A model generated the notes under the pieces. It did not search any database. It worked only from the letters and a program-made list of their open reading frames with translations, and was not told the DNA's origin. From Cladochytrium replicatum (taxonomy: Eukaryota > Chytridiomycota > Chytridiomycetes > Cladochytriales > Cladochytriaceae): a DNA stretch of 64,000 nt. Location: NCBI GenBank assembly GCA_025526935.1, contig JAHLKD010000071.1:186001-250000 (forward strand), read 5' to 3'. The translations under genes were made by a program, and so were the position numbers. Below are positions 16,787 through 26,815 of the stretch, in pieces (positions within the stretch are counted from its first letter, which is position 1; the number at the start of each line of letters is the position of its first letter).

Positions 16787-19700
16787 TCATGACTTCAAAT
16801 CATTTTGTTCTACTCTATCTTCGCGATCCCCCGTGTGGAATCGCCCAGACGTTCCCAAGTTTCCGGATCGTTTCAAGCTCGAGTGCGAAGACCCAATAAA
16901 ACTATTTCTCGGCGAATCCTTTGCACTACCGGACTTCTGCTTCCCAAATCCCAGCGAACGACTGGAGGAGTTTGCTCCAGCCTGCGTGATCGGCACTGGT
17001 CCCGAAGCTGATGGATGCTGTGGTATTGTTGCGGGTCCCCTGATAACAGACTGCACAGAACGGTTCGCGTTGACTAGACGATTCAGGACCAAGTTCCCAG
17101 AAGAGTGCTGCGTTGACCCTGGGCTGGACATCTTCCCTGCTGAGGACACCCCGCTTTCTCGGTTAATTGTGAGCTGGTGCTGGGAGTTTGATGCGCTCCC
17201 TGCCCATTGGGACCTGTTCTTATTGATGGCGCGCTGGAGTCGTGTGCACTTTTCGTTGTTGGAGTTGAACTGGACCCAAGCTTCATAGAGAGGCGCAACA
17301 AGGATATCGATGAAACCAATCTACACAGCAAGTCGATAATCAACACTTTAGAGATTGATTATCCTCAGTGTACCTGGCACTTTGAAACACTGGTGTTGTG
17401 ACGGTCCATGAACTGAGATACGGGCAAACCGAGGTCCCTTTCGCGGTCTCCTTGTCGGTAAAACTCCTCCATGATTGCGCTGGTCCATTTGCGTGCGAGT
17501 TCGGGTGTTTTGGTAGGATTGCTCAAGTCGGCACATTTGATCGCGATCTCCATGATCACCAGGCGATTCTCTTGCGTCTCCAGTCGTCCGATGAGGGAGT
17601 TGGAACCCAATTTTGTCTTGAATTTTGTCAAGTATTCAAAGTGCTGGGAACAGCATATATAGATCAGGCTTTGATATAACAGATATAAACCAAGTCACCT
17701 TTCCCATGTCGGTGCAGAGAATGAGGCGGATAATCACCCGTCGAATTTCCTCGTATTCCTCGGATGTAAGGTTTGCGAAAATGTTGTTTTTTGATTTTAA
17801 GGTGGTTAGGAAGACATGTGCAGCATGATGATATTCGTTGACACTGATGTCACTGTCGTCAATGGACAAAGCGATTGTTTAAAATGCCGAAAATAGGCAA
17901 AAACGGGTATCTAATTTAAATACCTATATAGAACTGCCAATGGGTCCCGAGCTTTAACCAGGAAATTGTTATTCAAACCCTTTTATGTTTTGAAGAAGAT
18001 TGATTTGTTTCAGACTGTAAGAGGCAATAGTATATTTCTGCCAAGGTTCTCACCGGGTGATCAATGTCGTGGCCGATTGCTGCAATTATCCCTCCGAAGC
18101 ACTCAATCGGCGTGAAAGATTCAGAGAGCGGGTCTTCAATGAGAAGATAGTGCAGAGCATGGAGGACATCAGCAGCGTGAATGGCATTGTGATAAGGATG
18201 ATTATGATACTCCGCCTCCATCATCTTAACACAAAAGACGATCCATGAGTGTTTTTGGCTGATTCGCTCAATGTGGTCAAAATCTTACCAGTAACCACCG
18301 TTTGTAGGTATCCAGATCTATCCGAAAACGATTAAGAATGTCCTTTGACTGCATCAGATAAAGTCCAGAGTAGTACAGCGGATGTCCATCCGTGATCTCA
18401 GTAAACACGAACATATCAAAATTCCAAGTGTTGAATCCGCCTTCCAGACATTCAGCGATCCGCGTCAGATCTGACGCAGATATCTCCTTCGTCGTGATAC
18501 TTTGCTCAACCCTGTCTGGCGTTTGTCGCGACTGTGTTTCAGTCGATCCAAAAAGCATTTGCCCCTGGCTAGGCGCAGAAACGCTCCTCCCCGACAGATT
18601 ACTGTCCACCGTTCGATTTCCAAGCTTATCCTCGCTATTCTGCACCTGCGAGGACTTCATTACGTTTGCTCTGCTTGTCGTTGCAAAATGTATGTTGAGC
18701 GACGGGGTACCGCTGTCCCTCGGTGCCGAATGAACAGACCCGCTCGGACCTCCCTCCTTCCCAAGCGACGACGTCGCATCCACCATAGACCCATCGCTCT
18801 GCCTCTGCAGTTTTGATGGTGCACTATGCGCAGTCTGTGGATGCTGTTGCTGCTGCTGCTGGTTCGCACCGTTCAGCCTGCCCGAATTGAATACCGCCAT
18901 CGTTGACGCATTGGTGGCGCTCTGTGGCCCCGACGCACGCACCTTGGTCGCCATAACCGTTCCAAGTACAAACGCGCGGGTCTCGTCGTCGATGACGCTC
19001 TCGAGCCCCGCCCCGTCCGCACCGTGCTGTGTGTTTGCAAACTCGGGTAAAAACTGTCGGTCCGAGCTCGCGGTCAGCGCGTCGAGGATGACTTCGACCT
19101 CCTCGGACGTGAGAAATACTTTGCCCTTGTCTCTTTGGAGGGAAAGGTTGAGTGTGAAAGGCGTCTTTTTGCGGGGCGCTTCGACGCTGTTTCGTCGCTG
19201 CATGAGTATATCGGTCGCGCGTTTCGCGGGGCTGTCGATGTGGAGTTTGAAGGATTTCTCCAGGAAGGGTGCAGGGGGCTGGACTCTACGTTTTCGGCGG
19301 AAGAGGATGCAGAGGGTGATAACGATGGAGATGAATATCGCGCAGACGACGACGAGGACGGCGATGGTGACTATTTGGTTGAGGGCCGCTGGAGAAGATG
19401 TGCCTGTTTAAGAATAACCCGAAAACACTGTGTCAATCACCCGCAAACGTGAGAGACTCTCCTTTTCTTACTGATTCGCATGTCCTTAGGGGGGTTTGTC
19501 AATCCGTCTGCGTAAATGATCCCACGGAACTGCTGAAGAGTTCCGTTCGGTCGTGCGATTGCAAACTCAACAAAGGTCCCATTGTAGAAGTACGAGAACT
19601 GAAGCTCACTGAGAACGTATTCAAAAACTTATCTCGAAAGGGATGGAAACAGGTAATCGTGTACCTGTTGAATGTTCGATTGACAAACTCTGCATCCCCT

Positions 19701-21267
19701 GTGACAAGTGAAAAAGGTGGGTTTGCAACCATCATGTCTTCGATCCGGAAAGAAGGTGATGATCGAATGTTGCTTATCCACGTTTCCGTGTTTGCGGGGC
19801 TCAACTGGCGATCAGTGACGTACTAATCCCACAAGGAGCTTAATTTAGGTCACAAAGAGATGTCTGGAATACCTTGTTGAGGCCTTGCAACAGCGCCTCG
19901 GTGCACGCAACCGTATACCTATTTTGATCAGTATCAGACATTCCACACCAAACAATTGATATCCTTCATCCTCACAATGACATCGCCGGTAGCCCTGTCG
20001 CATTTCGAAAATAGCTATACATTGATCCAGAATCATTCAATAAACGTCTGCTTCGACGATCTATCGCGATCAAACAAAATCCTCTACCTTTGCAGTTTCG
20101 GATTCACGCTCATCTGGGACTTCAGATACTGATAGTCATTAGAGTCGTGGACGTGACTCTGGATCCCAATTACCCCATCCAAAAGCTCCAGATCCTCTCT
20201 CGACAGCGCCGTGCTTTGAATGTACCCTACAATCACGTCCCCGACAATCCACAGCGTCCTCTGTGCCATTTTCGTGTACCCCAGCGCCTTCTCGACCCTC
20301 AAACACTGCAAAAACTCCTCCCCTCGGCCGTAAAAGTACGATACCAACACACCGGAGTCGTAGATGTCCCGGAGCATTTTTACGTAAGAATCGGTGATGT
20401 TTGTGGCGAGGACGTCGAAATGGTAATCGTCCGCTTCGATGCCGTAGTTGATTGCATTTCGTAACAGATCGTTACCTGTGCGTCATCGAAACAATAAAAT
20501 TGATAAAGTGAAGCACAACCAAAACAATCTCCTTTTTTTACCAATTTCTTCGTTGGGAATGGGCATCTGGGAGAGAACGAGGAGGTGCTTCCATCCCTGC
20601 GATCGGAGGAACTGGAGAAGCGTCAATGCTCTGCGTTCAGTCCCGGGGATGATTTGAAACATGCGAGGTTGGAGCCTTTCGGGAAGATCTGAAAAGCAAT
20701 CAAGATGGTTGTTTTAATTAATCGTTGGCGTAAAAAACTTACTGTCCCATGTGCATGTTGCGAATCCAAGCGTGGCAGAGAGTACGGCGATGTTATCCAG
20801 AATCTGTTGATCACCGACGTCCGAGCACTGCGAAACAGCTAAAACCCACCCCATTTGCCCAAAAATCAAGCTTTTGCCTCTCCTGAAGGTGACCTCAAAA
20901 ACGTACCGATGATCCCAAACAAGTCAGTATCGCTCGCATGGCCAAATAACTCCGTGATCAGCGCCGGATCCGTCCCGTCTCCAATCATCGGCACAACAGA
21001 GATATTGTAACCCGAAAGAACCCCCCTCCTCGTTTTCAGATCCGCAACGGTCCAGTTGATCAGCGCATAGAGATCGTCATAAGGTTCTGCGTCGTTCGCG
21101 ACCAGCCAGCCTACCGAGAGTTGCCCGGGAGGTGCGATGTTTTTGAGGCGTGTGCCGTTAGGTGGAGGCTGGGCTCGGACACACCATGATTTTGCGAGTG
21201 CGAAGAGGATCCAGAAGAGAACAGTGCAGGTCTTGATCGTATGTGATTTGGATGATTTGGATGGCAT
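16787..21267 (-). CDS. membrane receptor-like cyclic nucleotide phosphodiesterase
   Basis: One gene with three parts. Start at 21267: MPSKSSKSHTIK then a hydrophobic signal segment (TVLFWILFALAK). Next about 400 residues resemble a type-1 periplasmic-binding (ANF-receptor-like) ligand domain: GQLSVGWLVANDAEPYDDLY, DLFGIIG, LPERLQPRMFQIIPGTERRA, GWKHLLVLSQ, TLWIVGDVIVGY. One transmembrane helix follows (IVTIAVLVVVCAIFISIVI, about 19330). After a 250-residue Ser/Gln-rich cytosolic linker comes a PDEase_I catalytic domain: YHNAIHAADVLHALHYLL, GHDIDHPG|LNNNFLVKARDP, LCTDMGK, AIKCADLSNPTKTPELARKW, EEFYRQGDRERDLGLP and GFIDILVAPLYEAW. The metal-binding H...HD...D set is present. The exon with the helix is continuous with the linker to the catalytic domain, so the fusion is real in the DNA. 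C-terminal tail is Ser-rich. Likely hydrolyses cAMP or cGMP under control of an extracellular ligand; that role is inferred. Confidence 0.85.
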
Positions 21268-21464
21268 GACTAGATAGAGGTGGAACTTCACATATACGCT
21301 CTGTTATGGGTTACAAGAGAACAACATACTCCGATCATGGAGGAGGGGGCGGGAAAAGGGCAACAACTTTCTTTGGCGGCGATGATACGAAAATGAGGTC
21401 GATCGAAATTTACGGCCAATCAGGCACACCTCCCTTCGCCCTGTTTGAAATTTCCAGAATAAGC

Positions 21465-23215
21465 TGCTAGAGGCGAGGTGGTCTGGGCCTGTTTCGCCGT
21501 GCGACTGAACCAGGTGGCCCAAAATTTCCCAAACAAAACATGTCTGAGAAAAGATCGCGCATTTTGTGGGTATTTCATACCTTGTCCCCAGAACACTTCC
21601 GAGCCGTCGACCTGGAAGCTGGGAACACCGCAGCAACAGAGTCTCCTTGACTTCTGCCGAATCTGCCTTCTCCAAGAGACTCTTTGCATCGAAGGCGTTG
21701 TCGGTCAAGAGCTTGGCGAGGATTGTGGGATTTGCGACGTTGATATCGCGAATCCAAGCGGCGCGGTCTGAAGAGCAGTAGTTAGTCAATGGGAGAAGCG
21801 TGACTTTTGGGATAGTGTGTGAAGTACAGATGGTTTTGGGTTCGACGATGGTGGCGCGGAGGGGCAAGACTGAGCGGATGGGGAAGATGGAAGGCAATTG
21901 GAGCTCGACTTTGGGTTCGCTGAGTTTACCGGTGGACTCGAGTGGAGGTTGTTCCTTTGGGATGTGGTGGTGAATCAGTGGTCAGAGAATCTGTTGATCA
22001 AATTACCAATCGTAAAACCCAGTCTAACAATTTAAGAGTTTGCAGACTTTGAGTATCAGGTGAGATAGATTGCATTCCATACCGATCATGTCCTTGCCTC
22101 CGTAGGCGACATTGACCGGGCTATATGCCAGCCGAGGAACGACTGGAGTTCCAATCCTGAGAATTAAGATCAGTCGATGCCCACACGGCTACCAGCGACT
22201 CTTGCATCTTGAACAAATAGCATCTTGAACAAACCGCCGACGACGATGGGAACCAATTCGACCTTTACATTCTTCACTTCGCCCAAGAATCGCTGGAGCA
22301 GCTGGTACCCCACGAACGCCCACGGGGACGAAATGTCATAGTAGAACGTGAGGACTTTTGGTTTGGTGATGATACCCGCGATCGATGCCCGGGGCTGCGG
22401 GATCATGCGTCCTCCGAGCATGCTGGCGACAAATTGCAGCCTGTCCTGGTCGAAGAAGAGGGCTTCTTCTTCGCGCCAGGTTGTGCCAGGCGCTTGGACC
22501 CAAAAGGCGGCGATGCCCGGAGACCCGGGTCGACCACCTCGTCAGTTGCGTTGCGCAGTGCGGCTAGCGTGTTCAATGGAATGAAATGAAGTCATCCATC
22601 TTGTTCTTTGCCAAGGTGATTCTTCTAGCTCACCAGCAAGGGAAGAATCCTCAAACAATGCGCTGTTCAAAGGCACCACAAAGTTTACTTGTTTCTTCAA
22701 ACCTTCGCAATGTCGAGAAGGAAATTTTCGTCGTCGATGGCTTTCCATCGACCCAGTAAGCTTTGTATAGAGCGTTTGTGAGCTCCGCACGGTCCACTTC
22801 GGGAAGCGAATGTAGGAGCCTCAAAGCTTTAACCGAGCGCACCGGATGACTTGGGTTCCAGTTTAGAGTAACTCCCGAGCGAGCGAGAGTGCGCCTATAA
22901 TCAACGTTGGCAATCTTTTTCTTTGCATCGTTGAGTGCATCGGTAGCAGAGCCGCCTTTCCCCCTGGTGGGTAGAAAGCGGGTAAATCGCGGAACTGTTT
23001 ATGAATTATTGCATTGAGGTGTAACCTGAGGAGCTTTTGTCAGCTCTAGATGCCACCAAGGAGCACTGGCCTGTAGATGAGGGTTGCACCGTAGGCCACT
23101 GCCATGGCCCCGCTATTCTGGGATGCGTTAGCATTAATACATCAATGAGGTTTCCCCCTAACGTACAGTACGCCCACGGACACAACACGTCGTAGTAGAA
23201 CACGATAGTTCCTCC
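21465..23215 (-). pseudogene. tandem DsbA-like (HCCA isomerase/GST-kappa) gene, decayed
   Basis: Two DsbA-fold domains of the 2-hydroxychromene-2-carboxylate isomerase/GST-kappa family in one gene. Domain 1: IVFYYDVLCPWAY, AYGATLIYRPVLLGG, ELTKAPQ, HPVRSVKALRLLHSLPEVDR, ALYKAYWVDGK, then ALRNATDEVVD and GIAAFWVQAPG. It runs directly into domain 2 by LQFVASMLGGRMI: VLTFYYDISSPWAFVGYQLL, VELVPIVVGGLFK, IGTPVVPRLAYSPVNVAYGG, LPSIFPIRSVLPLRATIVEP and GVPSFQVDGSEVFWGQ. Frames shift by one base at three places in domain 1 (after LLGG, after YWVDGK, before GIAAFW) and a further break with apparent loss lies before GVPSFQ. A 16-base direct repeat is present at about 22199-22230. No good start exon was found. 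Enzyme activity is doubtful. Alternative: local sequence errors in a working gene. Confidence 0.6.
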
Positions 23216-23504
23216 TGGTCATTAGATTCAGTATTTTGGTGGGCGACTGCTGATGAGTGGTGTGAGATCAAGGTGGGGGGGTGCATGTCCCGTGGTGATC
23301 CTGGGCGAGGCGAGTCGCTGCTTGCATCTAGCCATACAGCCTAGCATCCATAGTCGTTGTTTGCTTGCACTGCTCCTACTCGCTCTGCTTTGATCTCCCG
23401 ATCCATATTCCAGTCCTGGTGTGACGTCACCATTGCCAAATTCTCCCCCCGAGTCTCAACATTCTCAAAAGTGTCCGTCTCTCTCTATTTCTTTGACCTG
23501 CAAA

Positions 23505-25129
23505 ATGTCCGTTCCCAGATTTGCTTCGCTCGTCTCGCGCTCGCGGGCTGCTGCTGCCCCGGCCCTCAGGAATGCTGCAAGGTATCTTTCACTACATCGC
23601 ATTACTGTCACAGACTCACTCCTCTCTCCCGATCACCTCTGCAACAATGCACCAGGTCATTCTCTACGACCAACGCTGTCCGCTCCGCCGGCTCTATCCC
23701 CTCGCTGCACACTTTCACCGAGGAGGAGGTCATGCTCCGCGAGGCCGTCGCAAAGTTTGCTACCGAGGTTGTCGGTCCAAAAGTCCGCGAGATGGATGAG
23801 AACGAGATGATGGACCGTTCTGTCATCGACGGATTGTTCCAACAAGGCGTATGTTTCAAACTTTTGTTACATGCCGTCATTGAGATCCCTTGTTAACTTA
23901 TTACTATATAGCTCATGGGTATCGAGACTCCCGCTGAGCTCAACGGTTCAGGAACCTCTTTCACTGCTGCTATCCTTACAGTCGAAGAACTCGCAAAGGT
24001 GGACCCCTCAGTCTCGGTCATGTGCGACGTGCAAAACACCCTCGTCAACACTGTCTTTACCAAATACGCAAACGCTGAACAGAAAGAAAAGTACCTGCCC
24101 AAACTCGCTACCGACACCATCGGTTGCTTCTGCTTGTCCGAAGCCGGTTCCGGATCGGACGCTTTTGCCCTCCAGACCAAAGCAGATAAGCAAGGGGATT
24201 ACTACATTCTCAGCGGAACAAAGATGTGGATCACAAATTCGTACGAGGCTGGCATCTTTTTGGTCTTTGCCAACGTCGATCCCTCGAAGGGATACAAAGG
24301 GATCACATGCTTTATCGTCGAGAAGGACATGGGCGTCGAAATCGCAAAGAAGGAAAAGAAGGTGTGTGACAGAGAGAGGGAGGGAAAAAATACGAGAGGA
24401 ATCGCATGTCAGAGAGAGGAGAGCAGACAGAGTTTAACAGGCTGAACACAGCGAAGCGACGAACAAAGTGTGATCTCACTTCATTCTATCTCACCCAATA
24501 TCTCTCTTTGTAGCTCGGGATCCGCGCGTCCTCGACCTGCGCCCTCTCATTCGATGACATCAAAGTCCCGGCCTCGAACGTCCTCGGCCAGATTGGCCAG
24601 GGCTACAAATACGCTATCGAGATCCTCAACGAGGGTCGCATCGGTATCGCCGCGCAGATGCTCGGCCTCGCCCAAGGCGCTTTCGACCTTGCCGTGCCGT
24701 ACACCTTTGACCGCAAGCAATTTGGCCAGGCCATTGGTGATTTCCAGGGTATGCAGCACCAGTACGCGCAGATTGCGGTCGAGATCGAGGCTGCGAGGCT
24801 ACTGACGTATAACGCGGCAAGGTTGAAGGAGCAGGGGAAGAGCTTTGTGAAGGAGGCGGCGATGGCGAAGCTTTATGCTTCGCAGGTTGCGGAAAGGGCG
24901 GCTTCGAAGGCTGTGGAGTGGATGGGCGGTGTTGCGTTCACGAGAGGTAAATAGAGGAGAGAAGGGGACTTTTTAACGATGGGTTGTGTTGATCGTTGGC
25001 CTTGCATCTGCAGATCTCTTGGTGGAAAAGTTCTACCGTGACTGCAAGATTGGTGCGATTTACGAGGGAACTAGCAACATCCAGCTCCAGACTATTGCCA
25101 AGATCTTGAAGACTCAGTACGCGAAGTGA
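23505..25129 (+). CDS. mitochondrial acyl-CoA dehydrogenase, short/branched-chain type
   Basis: FAD enzyme that oxidises short or branched acyl-CoA to the 2-enoyl-CoA in fatty-acid or isoleucine/valine breakdown. Starts [18 protein letters not shown], an Arg/Ala/Ser-rich mitochondrial presequence, after a pyrimidine-rich leader. Exon 1 ends NAAR|GTATCT and joins [20 protein letters not shown]. Then [36 protein letters not shown], the FAD/substrate block [117 protein letters not shown] and [20 protein letters not shown]. The Glu of YEGT is the usual catalytic base in this subfamily. Five introns, all GT-AG; no break. It is divergent from the decayed DsbA gene. Confidence 0.93.
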
Positions 25130-26100
25130 TGATGACGTGCTGATAATCGCAAGATTAAAGCGAGAAAATTTGGGATCTCTTTGGAATACACGAAAGTGGA
25201 GGCAAGATTTCCAACTGGACAGGGGAATTATCGGAAAAATACAATTTCCAAAACACAATCGATTTTTAGATTATCACTAAAGTGTGGTTTCACAAATAAA
25301 GAAAACAAGGCATCATTCATCTGGCGTGTCACAATTCGGTTGCTATCAAAATAAGCAAAATATCATACATTTTTGTACACATTGTATTGGGTGGAGCCAT
25401 CGTATGTTGAGCTGAACTGTATTGGCAACCGCCTTGAAACAGTTCGGATGATCAACAACTTCATGACAGAACACCTGGTTGAAATTGCTTGAGTCGCGAA
25501 GTAACACTTCGTGTCGAACCATGATTCGTTTGTGCTTTCTCCGTTCATACCGACTTGAGGGTAGATAAAAAATGCGGGTCATCGTACCCTTTGTCAGCCA
25601 GAGCTCGTTCATTCTCACGCAATGCATCAAACGAATCCGGAGCGATCGAGTTTGATATCTGGCCAGCACGGCACTCCACCGTTGACCCCGACTATGTTGC
25701 CAGTTCGGATCGAGTGGCGCCCCCCTTAATGCAGACCGGCGGGGCCATTGAATTTTTGGAAGTACCATTTGCGGTCGAACGGAGTTGGCTCTCGTCGAAG
25801 GACAAAGGACACAAACACGTTTGAGCCTTCACTCGCTTGGTTGAAACGGTTCTCCCCAGCAAAAGAACATTTCATCAAACGCTAAGATAACAGGGGGATA
25901 AACGTCCTAATCCACTTTCGCTGCGTTTTCTCGTCAACACCAGTGAAGTTCCGCAAACACCAGTGAAGTTCCGCAAACATCATGTTGCACTTCAGAAACA
26001 CATCAAGTGAACAAATCTTTCCTTGAGAGGAAGCTGTCCAGCCGGTCCTGAATCCTCAAGCATGCACCAGATTTATCGCACAAACCCAAGGCGAAGTTCC
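25130..26100. other. intergenic region between convergent genes
   Basis: 3' ends of two convergent genes face here. One open frame on the minus strand (25346-25768) has no recognisable domain. A short direct repeat of period 20 (about two copies, containing CAGTGAAGTTCCGC) lies at 25936-25978. Nothing else supported. Confidence 0.4.
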
Positions 26101-26230
26101 GCCGAGTAGGACCTCCCAGTTTTACAGGGAGTCAGGGTTGTCGATGCCATAGTTGCCTGATACCCGGCAGTAGAGTTTCTGAATCATGAAACTAGAGACA
26201 AATGGGCGATTACGGATCGAGATGTTCATG
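26101..26230 (-). pseudogene. partial genomic copy of an RPA2 exon-intron segment
   Basis: These 130 bases align without gaps to 29629-29758 inside the RPA2 gene, with about 13 differences by eye (roughly 90% identity), in the same orientation. The shared block covers the exon that encodes [12 protein letters not shown] (its reverse complement begins at the CCGAGTAGGACCTCCCAG end) and the adjoining intron sequence with CATGAAACTAGAG. Because intron bases are copied, it arose from DNA and not from a spliced transcript. Flanks on both sides do not match. It is too short to encode anything useful. Confidence 0.85.
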
Positions 26231-26815
26231 TTTTCAAGCAGAGATTTTCGTTTCCAAATTATTTGATGCCAGCTCTCCGGAACAACTTAGCTCTTAAATA
26301 TCTTCATCTTGAAAGGAACGGCATTGGAGAAGAGAACACAACAATGGCAGACATCTTTAACGGGCATCATCGTTGTGGTAAAAATCTCAATGAAAACATT
26401 TACCTGCTGCACACAGTAAACAGCGGACTCCAAACAGTGTTTAAATTGAGACTCTGAGCAAGGGGACCCACTATTTTGTGGAGACATTGATGTGTTTGCT
26501 AAACACTTACGGACAACTTGGTTTATACATGGTGATGGTACATTGGCTTTCCAGTAACACACAATCCCGGTGCCATTCTGAGATGACGTAAGTCTCCAGT
26601 GTTCCTGATGATCCTAATGATGATGAGAAGGTAAAACATCATTAGGCCTCAGTTCAATCAATATCCAGAAGTCCAAAGTCTTTTGCAAGGAAGATGTGCC
26701 ATATTTTTTCATCATTGTCACCTTTGTTGCTCTATATACATATGCAAATGGTTGTTTGATTGCTACTTGAATATTTGGAAAAGCCTGTGGACCCAACTCC
26801 ATTGCGACTGGCACT

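Noticed and set aside
18277-19203. Separate gene for the Ser/Gln-rich linker of the receptor-PDE
   Set aside because: The same frame is continuous with the transmembrane exon upstream and leads into the PDE domain downstream, so it is one gene.
25346-25768. 140-codon minus-strand open frame after the acyl-CoA dehydrogenase gene
   Set aside because: No domain recognised and no start context; kept only as part of the spacer description.
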